Below are positions 46,012 through 53,717 of a stretch of 64,000 bases of DNA, piece by piece. The number at the start of each line of letters is the position of its first letter. The stretch's first letter is position 1. Source of the stretch: Stenotrophomonas sp. SAU14A_NAIMI4_8 (GTDB lineage: Bacteria > Pseudomonadota > Gammaproteobacteria > Xanthomonadales > Xanthomonadaceae); contig NZ_CP025999.1 of NCBI RefSeq assembly GCF_003086695.1, forward strand, positions 3,246,199-3,310,198. Reading direction: 5' to 3'. The notes beneath the pieces were generated by a model. It saw only the letters and a list, made by a program, of their open reading frames with translations. It was not told the DNA's origin and ran no database searches. A program made the position numbers and the translations under genes.

Positions 46012-47340
46012 TCAGCGGTCGCGCGGCAGCTTCTTCTCTTCGCGCAGCACGCCGAACGCGGCGGCGGTCATGCAGGCCGCTGCCAGGATGCCGCCCACGA
46101 ATACCACGTGCGAACCGAACAGCGACAGCGCCTTGTGCACCCAGGTGAAGCTGAGGTCGGCGCCGCGGTACACCACGGTGTCGATGGCCGCACCGGCCTT
46201 GTAGCGCCACTGGCGGTCCACGCGGGTGTAGATCGTCTCGCGCGCGGGCTTGAACAGCGAGAACTCGCTGGCGCGGGTCATCACCTGCACCACCGCCACC
46301 ATCATCGGCAGTGGCGAGGCGGCCAGCACCGAAAACCCGATCAGGATGGCGAATGCGGGAATCAGCAGCGCCGGCGCAATGCCGTGGCGTGACAGCAGCC
46401 AGCGGGTCAGGCTGAGCTGCAGCAGCAGGGTCAGGGCGTTCACGGCCAGGTCGATGCGCGAGAAGAACGCCGTGCTGGCCGCCGGATCGGTGAAGGCGGC
46501 GCGCACGATGCTGGCCTGCTGGTTGTACAGCAGGGTGCCCACGCCCACGCCGAACACCACCAGCACCGCCAGCCAGCGCAGCAGCGGTTCGCGCACGATC
46601 AGCTTCAGGCCATCCAGCACGCTGCCGCCCATCGGCTGTTCACCCGACACCAGCTGCTGTTCGCGCTCGCGCAGCACCGCCCAGTGGCGCAGCCGCCAGA
46701 TGCAGAACAGGCAGACCACCAGGAACCCGGCCGACACCAGCATCAGGTTGGCGATGCCCACCCGCTGGGCCAGCGCACTGGTGATGATCGGGCCCAGGAA
46801 CGCGCCCACGGTGCCGGCCGCGCCGATGTAGCCGTACCAGGCGCGCGCCTGGGCGTTGCTGAACACATCGGCCATGAAGCTCCAGAACACCGCCACCGCG
46901 AACAGGTTGAACACCATCACCCACAGGAAGAAGGCCATGCCCCGCCCCGGCACGCCACTGTCGAACAGCGCGTAGAAGCCCAGCAGGGTGACGATGAAGA
47001 AGCCGTACACCACCGGCAGGAACACCCGGCGCGGGAAACGACTGACCAGCCAGCCATAGACCGGCTGCAGCACCAGCATGATCAGGAACACGCAGGTGAA
47101 CAGGAACTGCAGGACGAAGTCCTTCAGGGCGATGCCATGGCTGGCGAACCAGCTGATCAGCAGCGGCGGGAACACCGTTTCCAGATCGGCCGAGGCGGCC
47201 ATCGCCTCGCGTACCGGGCGCAGCACGTAATAGCCGCTGAGCAGGCAGAAGAAGTACAGGAACGACCACCACAGCGCCGGCGATTCGCGCAGGGCCGCGA
47301 CCAGGCCGCGCAGTGCACCGTTGTTGCGTGCCGCGCTCAC
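46012..47340 (-). CDS. Npt1/Npt2-like (ATP:ADP antiporter-related) MFS transporter
   Basis: A 442-residue inner-membrane protein with about 12 helices. It contains LSGYYVLRPVREAMAASADLE, matching the N-terminal block of NTT-like MFS proteins found in many free-living bacteria, and SEFSLFKPARETIYTRVDRQWRYKAGAAIDTVVYRGADL in the C-terminal half. Despite the kinship to nucleotide exchangers of obligate parasites, the substrate in free-living bacteria is not established. The start is GTG 47340 behind GCGAGGGG; the frame is open far upstream (to 49224) through another gene's antisense, which is not credible. Confidence 0.85.
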   Translation of the reverse strand: MSAARNNGALRGLVAALRESPALWWSFLYFFCLLSGYYVLRPVREAMAASADLETVFPPLLISWFASHGIALKDFVLQFLFTCVFLIMLVLQPVYGWLVSRFPRRVFLPVVYGFFIVTLLGFYALFDSGVPGRGMAFFLWVMVFNLFAVAVFWSFMADVFSNAQARAWYGYIGAAGTVGAFLGPIITSALAQRVGIANLMLVSAGFLVVCLFCIWRLRHWAVLREREQQLVSGEQPMGGSVLDGLKLIVREPLLRWLAVLVVFGVGVGTLLYNQQASIVRAAFTDPAASTAFFSRIDLAVNALTLLLQLSLTRWLLSRHGIAPALLIPAFAILIGFSVLAASPLPMMVAVVQVMTRASEFSLFKPARETIYTRVDRQWRYKAGAAIDTVVYRGADLSFTWVHKALSLFGSHVVFVGGILAAACMTAAAFGVLREEKKLPRDR

Positions 47341-47625
47341 GCGATTCCCCTCGCCTGCGAACGGCGGTTGGACAGCAGCATGGCAGGCTCCGGGGGGCGA
47401 TGAAGCGCGTACGTTAGCCAATGCACTGCAACATCGCCAGCCGGCTGCTGCAGGGCCAGCAGAACCGAGCGTTGCAGCCGCCCTGCCAAGGCGCGTCGCA
47501 GCGTGCAGAACAAGCGTCAAAAATCCAAATTTTTCAACGAGATGCGCATTCATCTTCGCTTTGTTTGTGCACAGGCGAAAAGCGGCGCTAGAATCGACTC
47601 CAGCAGTCGCGCACGGGTCACCTCG
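47341..47625. other. Divergent promoter region
   Basis: 285 bp with no gene. On the plus strand TTGTGC (47565-47570) and TAGAAT (47589-47594) are 18 bp apart, a plausible promoter for the serine hydrolase with a leader of about 25 nt. An A+T-rich run (AAAAATCCAAATTTTTCAAC) lies near 47518-47538. Confidence 0.5.
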
Positions 47626-49014
47626 ATGAAAAAGAACAGCCTGCGTCGTCCGATCCGATCGGCGACCACTGGTTTGCTGGGCATGCTCATGCCCGTTGCC
47701 TTGTCCACCACCGCGCAGACGCCGCCGCCCCTGCCGCCGCTGCCGGCCAACATCGAATCCCACAGCGTGGCCCACACCCAGCCGGCCGCCTACCGTACCG
47801 GGCTGGTGCCGCAGGTGCAGTTGCCGGCGGCCGGGTTCAACGTGGCCAACATCGAATCGATGGCGCAGCAGCTGACCTATGGCGAGCGCGTGCCGGGCAT
47901 GGCCGTGGCCATCGTGCAGGGCGGCCGGGTGATCAGCGCGCGCGGTTATGGCGTGACCGATGTCAACAACCCGCTGCCGGTCGATGCCCACACCGTGTTC
48001 CGTCTGGCATCGCTGTCCAAGGCCTTCGCCGGCACCATGGCCGGCCTGCTGGTGAACGATGGCACGCTGCGCTGGGACAGCAAGGTGACCGATTACGTGC
48101 CCGGCTTCCGGCTCAATTCGCCCGAAGCCACCGACCGCCTGACCGTGGCCGACGTGCTGAGCCATCGCGTAGGCCTGCCTTACAACGCCTACGACCGCGA
48201 CATCGAAGGCAACGCCGAGTACTACACGCTGACCCAGAAGCTGGCCAATACCAGCCTGAAGTGCCTGCCGGGTGACTGCTACGCCTACCAGAACGTGGCC
48301 TTCAGCCTGATCGGTGACGTGGTCTATGCCGCGTCGGGCAGCTTCTATGAACAGTCCGTGGAACGGCGCATCTTCAAGCCGCTGGGCATGAACGATGCCA
48401 GCATGGGCCTGGCCGGCATCCAGGCCAGCTCGCGCTGGGCGCGTCCGCACGTGCGCAGCCGCAACGGCTGGGTCTCGCTGACCCCGAAGCCGACCTACTA
48501 CCGCGTCGCGCCGGCGGCAGGCGTGAACGCCAGCGCCAGCGACATGGCGCAGTGGCTGCTGGCCCACACCGGCCACCGCCCCGACGTACTGCCGGCACCG
48601 CTGCTGGCCACCCTGCATTCGAGCCTGATCAACACCCCGGGCGAGATGCGTTCGGGCTGGCGCCGCGAGCGCCTGCATTCGGCCGGCTACGCGCTGGGCT
48701 GGCGCACGTTCGATTACGCCGGCCACGACGTGGTCTTCCATGCCGGCGCCGTGCAGGGTTACCGCGGCCTGGTGGCGCTGGTGCCCGAACGCGACCTGGG
48801 CATTGCGATCATGTGGAACGGTGAAAGCAGCCTGCCCAGCGGCCTGCTGCCGACCGTGCTCGATTCGGCCCTGGGCCTGCCCGCACAGCGCTGGTTGGAC
48901 GTGGATACCGACTTCGGCAGCGACAGCCTGATGGCCGACGGTGCTGCTCCGGCGCAGGACAAGCGCAAGGGCAAGGGTGCTTCGAGCAACCGCGCGGTGG
49001 CCTCGCCGCGCTGA
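47626..49014 (+). CDS. Exported serine hydrolase, class C beta-lactamase fold
   Basis: A 462-residue protein with a signal sequence (GLLGMLMPVALSTTAQ). The catalytic set is SLSK (Ser129, Lys132), YQN (Tyr221-Asn223) and HAG (His372-Gly374) in place of KTG. It therefore belongs to the broad esterase / DD-peptidase / AmpC-like family. HAG suggests an esterase or peptidase rather than a true beta-lactamase. The C-terminus has a charged tail (DKRKGKGASS). Monocistronic, followed by a terminator. Confidence 0.9.
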   Translation: MKKNSLRRPIRSATTGLLGMLMPVALSTTAQTPPPLPPLPANIESHSVAHTQPAAYRTGLVPQVQLPAAGFNVANIESMAQQLTYGERVPGMAVAIVQGGRVISARGYGVTDVNNPLPVDAHTVFRLASLSKAFAGTMAGLLVNDGTLRWDSKVTDYVPGFRLNSPEATDRLTVADVLSHRVGLPYNAYDRDIEGNAEYYTLTQKLANTSLKCLPGDCYAYQNVAFSLIGDVVYAASGSFYEQSVERRIFKPLGMNDASMGLAGIQASSRWARPHVRSRNGWVSLTPKPTYYRVAPAAGVNASASDMAQWLLAHTGHRPDVLPAPLLATLHSSLINTPGEMRSGWRRERLHSAGYALGWRTFDYAGHDVVFHAGAVQGYRGLVALVPERDLGIAIMWNGESSLPSGLLPTVLDSALGLPAQRWLDVDTDFGSDSLMADGAAPAQDKRKGKGASSNRAVASPR

Positions 49015-49040
49015 TCCGGCACACGCCGGTAAACCTGGAA

Positions 49041-49066
49041 AGGGCGGCCTGCGGGTCGCCCTTTTT
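49041..49066 (+). terminator. Terminator of the serine hydrolase gene
   Basis: AGGGCG and CGCCCT pair around a G-rich loop, followed by TTTTTGCTTT. Confidence 0.75.
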
Positions 49067-49072
49067 GCTTTC

Positions 49073-49236
49073 GTAGAGTCGAGCTTGCTCGACTGACCAG
49101 CAAAGCAGTCGAGCAAGCTCGACTCTACAAAGGCGGTGGAGCAGTCGAGCAAGCTCGACTCTACAAAGGCGGTGGAGCAGTCGAGCAAGCTCGACTCTAC
49201 AAAGGCGGTGGAGCAGTCGAGCAAGCTCGACTCTAC
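49073..49236. repeat. SMAG array with 36-bp period
   Basis: One forward copy at 49073-49094 faces four reverse copies at 49107, 49143, 49179 and 49215. The reverse copies are identical, with spacer AAAGGCGGTGGAGC, so the unit of 36 bp has been duplicated three times. This is the GTCGAGC type. Confidence 0.92.
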
Positions 49237-49262
49237 AAGGGCGTCGCACGGCGCGCGGGCAT

Positions 49263-49302
49263 AAAAAAACCCCTTCCCTGCTGGGCAACAGGGAAGGGGT
49301 TT
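49263..49302 (-). terminator. Terminator of the histone-H1-like gene
   Basis: CCCCTTCCCTG and CAGGGAAGGGG pair around 8 bases. On the minus strand the stem is followed by seven T's. It lies 25 bp past the stop codon. Confidence 0.92.
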
Positions 49303-49327
49303 CAGGGTACGGCGATCGGGATGGAAC

Positions 49328-49840
49328 TTAGATCAGCGGTGCCGGGGTAGCCGGCAGAGCGACCGGAGCGGCCTTCTTCTTGCGAGCGGCCGGCTTGCGC
49401 TTGGCAACCTTCTTCGCTGCCTTCTTCGGGGCAGCCTTCTTGGTGGCCTTCTTCGCGGTCTTCTTTACGGCCTTCTTGGCAGTCTTCTTGACGGCCTTCT
49501 TCACTGCCTTCTTGGCGACCTTCTTGGCCGGCTTGCGGGCGGTGGTCTTCTTGGCGGCCTTCTTGGCAGTCTTCTTCACTGCCTTCTTGGCGACCTTCTT
49601 GACGGCCTTCTTCGCGGTCTTCTTTGCCGGCTTCTTGGCTACCTTCTTCGCCGCCTTCTTCACTGCCTTCTTCGCAGTGGTCTTCTTGGCGACCTTCTTG
49701 GCGACCTTCTTCACCGCCTTCTTTGCCGTTGCCTTCTTCGCGACCTTCTTCACTGCCTTCTTGGCAGCGGCCTTCTTCGCGACCTTCTTCACCGCTTTCT
49801 TGGCGGCGGGCTTCTTTTTCGCAGCTTTCTTGGTTGCCAT
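49328..49840 (-). CDS. Histone H1-like / AlgP-like lysine-alanine-rich nucleoid protein
   Basis: A 170-residue protein made almost wholly of AKKAVKKVAKK-type repeats, with over a third lysine, then a short tail (APVALPATPAPLI). Such proteins resemble the C-terminal tail of eukaryotic H1 and Pseudomonas AlgP and bind DNA non-specifically. ATG 49840 follows GAGGAG. The repeats make the number of units likely to vary between strains. A good promoter lies about 290 bp upstream (50126-50154), giving a long 5' leader. Confidence 0.9.
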   Translation of the reverse strand: MATKKAAKKKPAAKKAVKKVAKKAAAKKAVKKVAKKATAKKAVKKVAKKVAKKTTAKKAVKKAAKKVAKKPAKKTAKKAVKKVAKKAVKKTAKKAAKKTTARKPAKKVAKKAVKKAVKKTAKKAVKKTAKKATKKAAPKKAAKKVAKRKPAARKKKAAPVALPATPAPLI

Positions 49841-50561
49841 GGGATGGCTCCTCGTCAGTGATAGGGAGTTGAAACGCCCAGGTGGATCAAACCCGCCGAT
49901 GCTGCGTGCGGGGACCGCCGGCGCGTCAGGCGCGCCGTTACGGATGCGGCAATGTCGGCCCCGGTCGGCGGGACGGACATCGGAAAGGAAAGTGCCGTGC
50001 GTTTCTCCGGGGGAAGCAGGGCCCTGTCCACCGTCTTGAGGATCGCGGTGGTCTTGGAGGGATTGCTTCGCATCGGACGATTGATTCGGCGCACTCGGTT
50101 GGGCAGGCAAGGTCTGCTGAGGCGAAACCTAATCACGGTTTTTTTTACTGTCAACAACCCCCGCGAAAAATTTTCACATCGCGGCGCCTTGGCGGCGCGC
50201 CCGCTGCGGGCCCGGCAGCACCCGCCGCGCGCCGGTTCGAGCGCTGCAAGGCGGTGCGACGGCGCACGTGCCGACCAACACGTTGAATAAAAAACACTTG
50301 AAATAAGCACTCTGCGTTGATAGGCAGTGGCTGGCGCAGCACGCACGTGCGGTCGTCGTCGCTACCGCACGATGGCGGAAGCCGCTCTCGAAACGGACCC
50401 GCAACGGGGGTAAAAACTTTTCACATCCGGGTGCAGTTCCGCGGGTGCCGAAACACGGATTTGCGCAAAACTGCGCAAGCCCGAACGCATCGTTCGCGCG
50501 CAGCGATGGCCGCCACGCGCACCCGGCACACGCACCTTCGGTCCTGGCTGACGCGGGTGCA
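49841..50561. other. Long intergenic region upstream of the histone-like gene
   Basis: About 720 bp without a credible gene. It holds the minus-strand promoter at 50126-50154 and two direct copies (minus strand) of GATGTGAAAA followed by a T-run, at about 50165-50180 and 50412-50429. It also holds a perfect inverted repeat TTGCGCA, AAAC, TGCGCAA at 50461-50478. An A+T-rich patch (TTGAATAAAAAACACTTG) is at 50283-50300. Confidence 0.6.
50126..50154 (-). promoter_or_regulatory. Promoter of the histone-H1-like gene
   Basis: On the minus strand TTGACA (50149-50154) and TAGGTT (50126-50131) are 17 bp apart, with an A8 tract in the spacer. It is a near-consensus housekeeping promoter, rare in this G+C-rich DNA. 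A GTGAAAATTTTT motif lies just upstream. Confidence 0.7.
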
Positions 50562-50591
50562 GAAACGAAAACGGCCACCCGAAGGTGGCCG
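50562..50591 (-). terminator. Terminator of gcvH
   Basis: CGGCCACC, CGAA, GGTGGCCG with a T-rich tail on the minus strand (TTTTCGTTTCTG). Confidence 0.88.
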
Positions 50592-50615
50592 CTGGTGTTC
50601 GCCGGAAACCAGGAC

Positions 50616-51011
50616 TCAGTGGTCCTCGTCTTCCAGTGCTTCGGCGTAGGCGTCCGGATCCAGCAGCTCGTTGAGCTCTTCGGCGTTGGACAGCTCGACC
50701 ACGAACATCCAGCCTTCGCCGTAGGCATCTTCGTTGATGGTTTCCGGCTTGTCGGCCAGCGCCGAGTTGACCTCGACCACCTTGCCGCTGATCGGGCTGT
50801 AGACGTCCGAAGCCGCCTTCACCGATTCGACCACGGCGATCTGCTCGCCGGCCTTGGCGTCGGCGCCGACGTCGGGCAGTTCGACATAGACCAGGTCACC
50901 CAGCAGGCCCTGGGCGTGGTCGGAAATACCAACGGTAACGCGGCCATTGCCTTCGACGCGGGCCCACTCGTGGGACTTGAGGAACTTGAGGTCGCCGGGG
51001 ATCTCGCTCAT
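50616..51011 (-). CDS. gcvH: Glycine cleavage system H protein
   Basis: A 131-residue lipoyl carrier protein that shuttles the aminomethyl group between the P, T and L proteins. The lipoylation site is Lys65 in VESVKAASD, and [12 protein letters not shown] precedes it. Standard length. It follows gcvT by 93 bp on the same strand and ends at its own terminator. gcvP is not in the window. Confidence 0.97.
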   Translation of the reverse strand: MSEIPGDLKFLKSHEWARVEGNGRVTVGISDHAQGLLGDLVYVELPDVGADAKAGEQIAVVESVKAASDVYSPISGKVVEVNSALADKPETINEDAYGEGWMFVVELSNAEELNELLDPDAYAEALEDEDH

Positions 51012-51104
51012 GGAACTGCTCCAGGAATACAGGGGTGTGGAAAGAACGGGGCTAGTGTAACCAACCGGCCGCCACTGCTGTCAGTGACGACCGGCACGTT
51101 CGCA

Positions 51105-52217
51105 TCACGCGTCGACAAGCACGCCCGGTTGGGCCTGGCCTTCGCGCACGAACGGGAACTTGACCACGCGCACCGGTACCTGGCGGCCGCGGATGTCCAC
51201 GGTCACCTGGCCCAGTTCGCCTGCCGGCACGCGGGCAAACGCGATGCCCTTGGCCAGGCTGGGCGAGAAGGTGCCGGACAGGATCTCGCCCTGGCCGCTG
51301 GCGGTGGTGACCGCCTGGCCGTGGCGCAGCACGCCCTTCTCGTCCATCACCAGGCCGATCATCTGGCGCGCGGTGCCGGCGGCCTTCTGCGCCTCCAGCA
51401 CATCGCGGCCGATGAAGTCGCGGCCTTCGTCCAGCGACACGGTCCAGGCCAGCGCGGCTTCATACGGGCTGATCTCTTCGTCCATGTCCTGGCCGTAGAG
51501 GTTCATGCCCGCTTCCAGACGCAGCGTGTCACGCGCGCCCAGGCCAGCCGGCTTCACCCCGGCGTCGATCAGGCGGTTCCAGAACGCGACCACCGCGTCC
51601 TGCGGCAGCAGGATCTCGAAGCCGTCTTCGCCGGTGTAACCGGTGCGGGCAACGAACAGTTCAACGCCGTCGTCGGCCTTGACCTGCAGGGCGGCGAAAC
51701 GGGTGAGCTTGGCCAGCGCCTCGCGGTCGGCGCCGCCGACCAGGCCAGCGACGCTGTCGCGGGCCTGCGGGCCCTGCACGGCCAGGATGGCCAGGTCCGG
51801 GCGCTGCTCCACGCTTACGCCGAACGGTGCGGCCTGTTCGCGCAGCCAGGCCAGATCCTTTTCGCGGGTGGAGGCGTTGACCACCATGCGGAAGAAATCG
51901 TCGGCCAGGTAGTAGACGATCAGGTCGTCGATGACGCCGCCGCGGGCATTGAGCATGCACGAGTACAGGGCCTTGCCCGGCACCTTCAGCTTGTCGATGG
52001 AGTTGGCCAGCAGGCGGCGCAGGAACGGCTTGGCCTGCTCGCCGCGCAGGTCGACCACGGTCATGTGGCTGACGTCGAACACGCCGGCTTGGCGACGCAC
52101 CAGGTGGTGTTCGTCCAGCTGCGAGCCGTAGTGGATGGGCATGTCCCAACCCCCGAAATCGACCATCTTGGCGCCGAGGGCGCGGTGGGTATCGTTGAGC
52201 AGCGTCTTCTGGGTCAT
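51105..52217 (-). CDS. gcvT: Glycine cleavage system T protein (aminomethyltransferase)
   Basis: A 370-residue tetrahydrofolate-dependent enzyme. It opens [33 protein letters not shown]. Other landmarks are the folate site region [17 protein letters not shown], and [21 protein letters not shown] start at ATG 52217; the 11-residue extension to 52250 would sit on the promoter. A -10 GATAAT is at 52253-52258. I looked for a glycine riboswitch upstream and saw none; repeat DNA begins about 85 bp above the start. Confidence 0.97.
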   Translation of the reverse strand: MTQKTLLNDTHRALGAKMVDFGGWDMPIHYGSQLDEHHLVRRQAGVFDVSHMTVVDLRGEQAKPFLRRLLANSIDKLKVPGKALYSCMLNARGGVIDDLIVYYLADDFFRMVVNASTREKDLAWLREQAAPFGVSVEQRPDLAILAVQGPQARDSVAGLVGGADREALAKLTRFAALQVKADDGVELFVARTGYTGEDGFEILLPQDAVVAFWNRLIDAGVKPAGLGARDTLRLEAGMNLYGQDMDEEISPYEAALAWTVSLDEGRDFIGRDVLEAQKAAGTARQMIGLVMDEKGVLRHGQAVTTASGQGEILSGTFSPSLAKGIAFARVPAGELGQVTVDIRGRQVPVRVVKFPFVREGQAQPGVLVDA

Positions 52218-52252
52218 GACCGGGTCCGGCAGCAGAGGAAACAAGAACACGC

Positions 52253-52258
52253 ATTATC
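52253..52258 (-). promoter_or_regulatory. -10 box of gcvT
   Basis: GATAAT on the minus strand, giving a leader of about 29 nt to ATG 52217. No clear -35. Confidence 0.45.
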
Positions 52259-52415
52259 CCAGATCGGTCGGCGGCAGGCGTGCCGCAGCGCAGCGGGGGG
52301 CGTGTGTGTGTGTGTGTTGGGCCGGCCTGCGGCCGGCGGCGCTTTCTATACGCCAGAGCGCAGAGCCAGAGCCACAGCCAGAGCACTTCGGCTCTGGGTT
52401 GATTCGGCTTGGGCG

Positions 52416-52513
52416 GGGCGGTGTGGGGTGGCGGGACACGCCGTAAACCCGTCCATGGGGGCTCGTAGGCGCCATCCATGGCGCCTGCGGTCCCGCCACC
52501 CCACACCACCCCA
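52416..52513 (+). repeat. Long hairpin element E (cluster 3, forward)
   Basis: 23-bp arms at 52416-52438 and 52491-52513 with one mismatch. The core is CGCCGTAAACCCGTCC, GGGGGCTC, GTAG, then GGCGCCATCCATGGCGCC, nearly identical to element C although the arms differ. Confidence 0.87.
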
Positions 52514-52589
52514 CCCTTCCGGGTTCACCGGTGACGGACGGCAAAGGCAAGGGCAAGAGCGGATTTGGATGTCGACATATATATGGAGA

Positions 52590-52628
52590 GGGGTCGGAGC
52601 CCTTTCCTGCGGAAAGGGATCCGACCCC
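52590..52628 (-). repeat. GGATCC/GAGCCC mismatch hairpin, copy 4
   Basis: GGGGTCGGAGCCCTTTCC, TGC, GGAAAGGGATCCGACCCC. The single mismatch is at the same stem position as in the other copies; orientation is inverted relative to copy 2. Confidence 0.85.
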
Positions 52629-52698
52629 CGTGGAGCTGGCTTTTGCTTTTCGCTCTTTATCTTTCTTACGTGGGCTGGACGCGCACGGAAACTGTCGG

Positions 52699-52804
52699 GG
52701 GTCGGGCGGGTTGGGTTCGCGGGGGTGTCCGCGGCATGGATGCCGCGGCCAAGCCTCCAGGGACGGATTCACGGCGTCGCCCGCGAACCCAACCCGCCCG
52801 ACCC
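52699..52804 (-). repeat. Long hairpin element F (cluster 3, reverse)
   Basis: Perfect 25-bp arms at 52699-52723 and 52780-52804. The left arm, GGGTCGGGCGGGTTGGG and onward, also fits the G-quadruplex rule. The inner palindrome is changed to CCGCGGCAT / ATGCCGCGG but keeps self-complementarity. AACTGTCG, the inverse of CGACAGTT, precedes the left arm. Confidence 0.85.
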
Positions 52805-52871
52805 GGCTCGCAATGCCAGTCGACTCCACCGCCGGCCACCCCACGAGGGGCTGCGCCGTTGGCTGGAACCC

Positions 52872-53615
52872 TCAGATGCGGGTGGTGGCCAGGAACCGTT
52901 CGCGGTCCTGCTGGGTGCGGCGGCGGATTTCTTCCAGGGCCTGGCTTTCGGTCGCTGCCAGCATCGCCTCGAACAGGCGCTGGAAGTGGTGGCGCATGGC
53001 ATTGCGGGCCGCCACCGGATCGCGGCTGCGCAGTGCTTCGAAAATGGCCATGTGTTCGTCGGCACGGCTGGCGCCGTCGTCATGGCAGACCCGCGCATAG
53101 ACCTCGGTCACCCGCGGCAGCTCGCTGCGCATGCGCCAGATCTGCTGCACGAAATATTCGACCACCGGATTGCCGGACAACCGCGCGATGGTCAGGTGGA
53201 AACGACGATCGAAGTCCCCTGCCTCGGCATCGGTCAGATCGCGCCGGCACAGCGCATCGGCCAGCACCTGCAGTTCGGCGATGCCGGCGTCATCGATGTT
53301 GCCGGCCGCCAGCGCCGCTGCTTCGGCCTCGAACACGGCACGCGCGGCGGTAAGGTCGAAGGCACTGACATCGGGCAGGCCGCCGCTGGCCTGCGCCGGG
53401 CGCGGCTTCACGTAGACGCCCGAACCGATGCGGATGGCGATCCAGCCCTGCGCTTCCAGGGCGATCTCGGCTTCGCGGATGGTCACCCGGCTGACGCCGA
53501 AACGCTCGGCCAGCTCACGCTCGCCCGGCAGGCGCGAACCCGGCGGGAATTCACCGCCCTCGATCAACGAGCGGAGCTTGGCGGCGATGGTCTGGTAGAG
53601 ACGGTTGGCGGACAT
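52872..53615 (-). CDS. GntR/FadR-family (FCD) regulator, probable control of the alginate locus
   Basis: A 247-residue protein. The N-terminal winged helix (FPPGSRLPGERELAERFGVSRVTIREAEIALEAQGWI) is typical of GntR. The C-terminal FCD domain has metal-type histidines (FHLTIARLSGN, ADEHMAIFEAL, MRHHFQRL). FCD proteins often bind uronates or keto-acids. It lies 102 bp downstream of the alginate-locus receptor on the same strand. A GGTATACATACC site in front of the PL6 gene is a candidate operator. Confidence 0.9.
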   Translation of the reverse strand: MSANRLYQTIAAKLRSLIEGGEFPPGSRLPGERELAERFGVSRVTIREAEIALEAQGWIAIRIGSGVYVKPRPAQASGGLPDVSAFDLTAARAVFEAEAAALAAGNIDDAGIAELQVLADALCRRDLTDAEAGDFDRRFHLTIARLSGNPVVEYFVQQIWRMRSELPRVTEVYARVCHDDGASRADEHMAIFEALRSRDPVAARNAMRHHFQRLFEAMLAATESQALEEIRRRTQQDRERFLATTRI

Positions 53616-53717
53616 GCGGCTGACCCTTGGCGGTTCCCTCCGGGCCCGTCCCGGGCCACCGTGCGCGGTGCGGGTCCGGTTGGAGCGACGGCGCGACCTG
53701 TGGCCGCGCCGCCCTGT

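Larger units (their letters stand above)
52302..52804. repeat. Composite repeat cluster 3
   Basis: Order: (GT)8 at 52302-52317, a left border hairpin GCCGGCC, TGC, GGCCGGC (52321-52337), a GAGCCA-rich stretch, and long hairpin E (52416-52513). Then come a GGCAAG-rich stretch, mismatch hairpin copy 4 (52590-52628), CTTTTG/CTTTTC runs and long hairpin F in opposite orientation (52699-52804). It fills the gap between gcvT and the GntR gene. Unlike clusters 1 and 2 the flanking genes are on the same strand. No gene inside. Confidence 0.82.

Noticed and set aside
47341..49224. Long N-terminal extension of the Npt-like transporter frame
   Set aside because: It runs antisense through the serine hydrolase and SMAG array; GTG 47340 with GCGAGGGG is a proper start.
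49107..49236. Second CRISPR-like regular array
   Set aside because: The units, including spacer, are identical: a tandem duplication of a SMAG.
50616..52217. Complete glycine cleavage operon
   Set aside because: Only gcvT and gcvH are here; gcvP is not in the window.
52218..52300. Glycine riboswitch before gcvT
   Set aside because: No tandem glycine aptamer core is visible in the short unique leader; repeat DNA begins immediately above.
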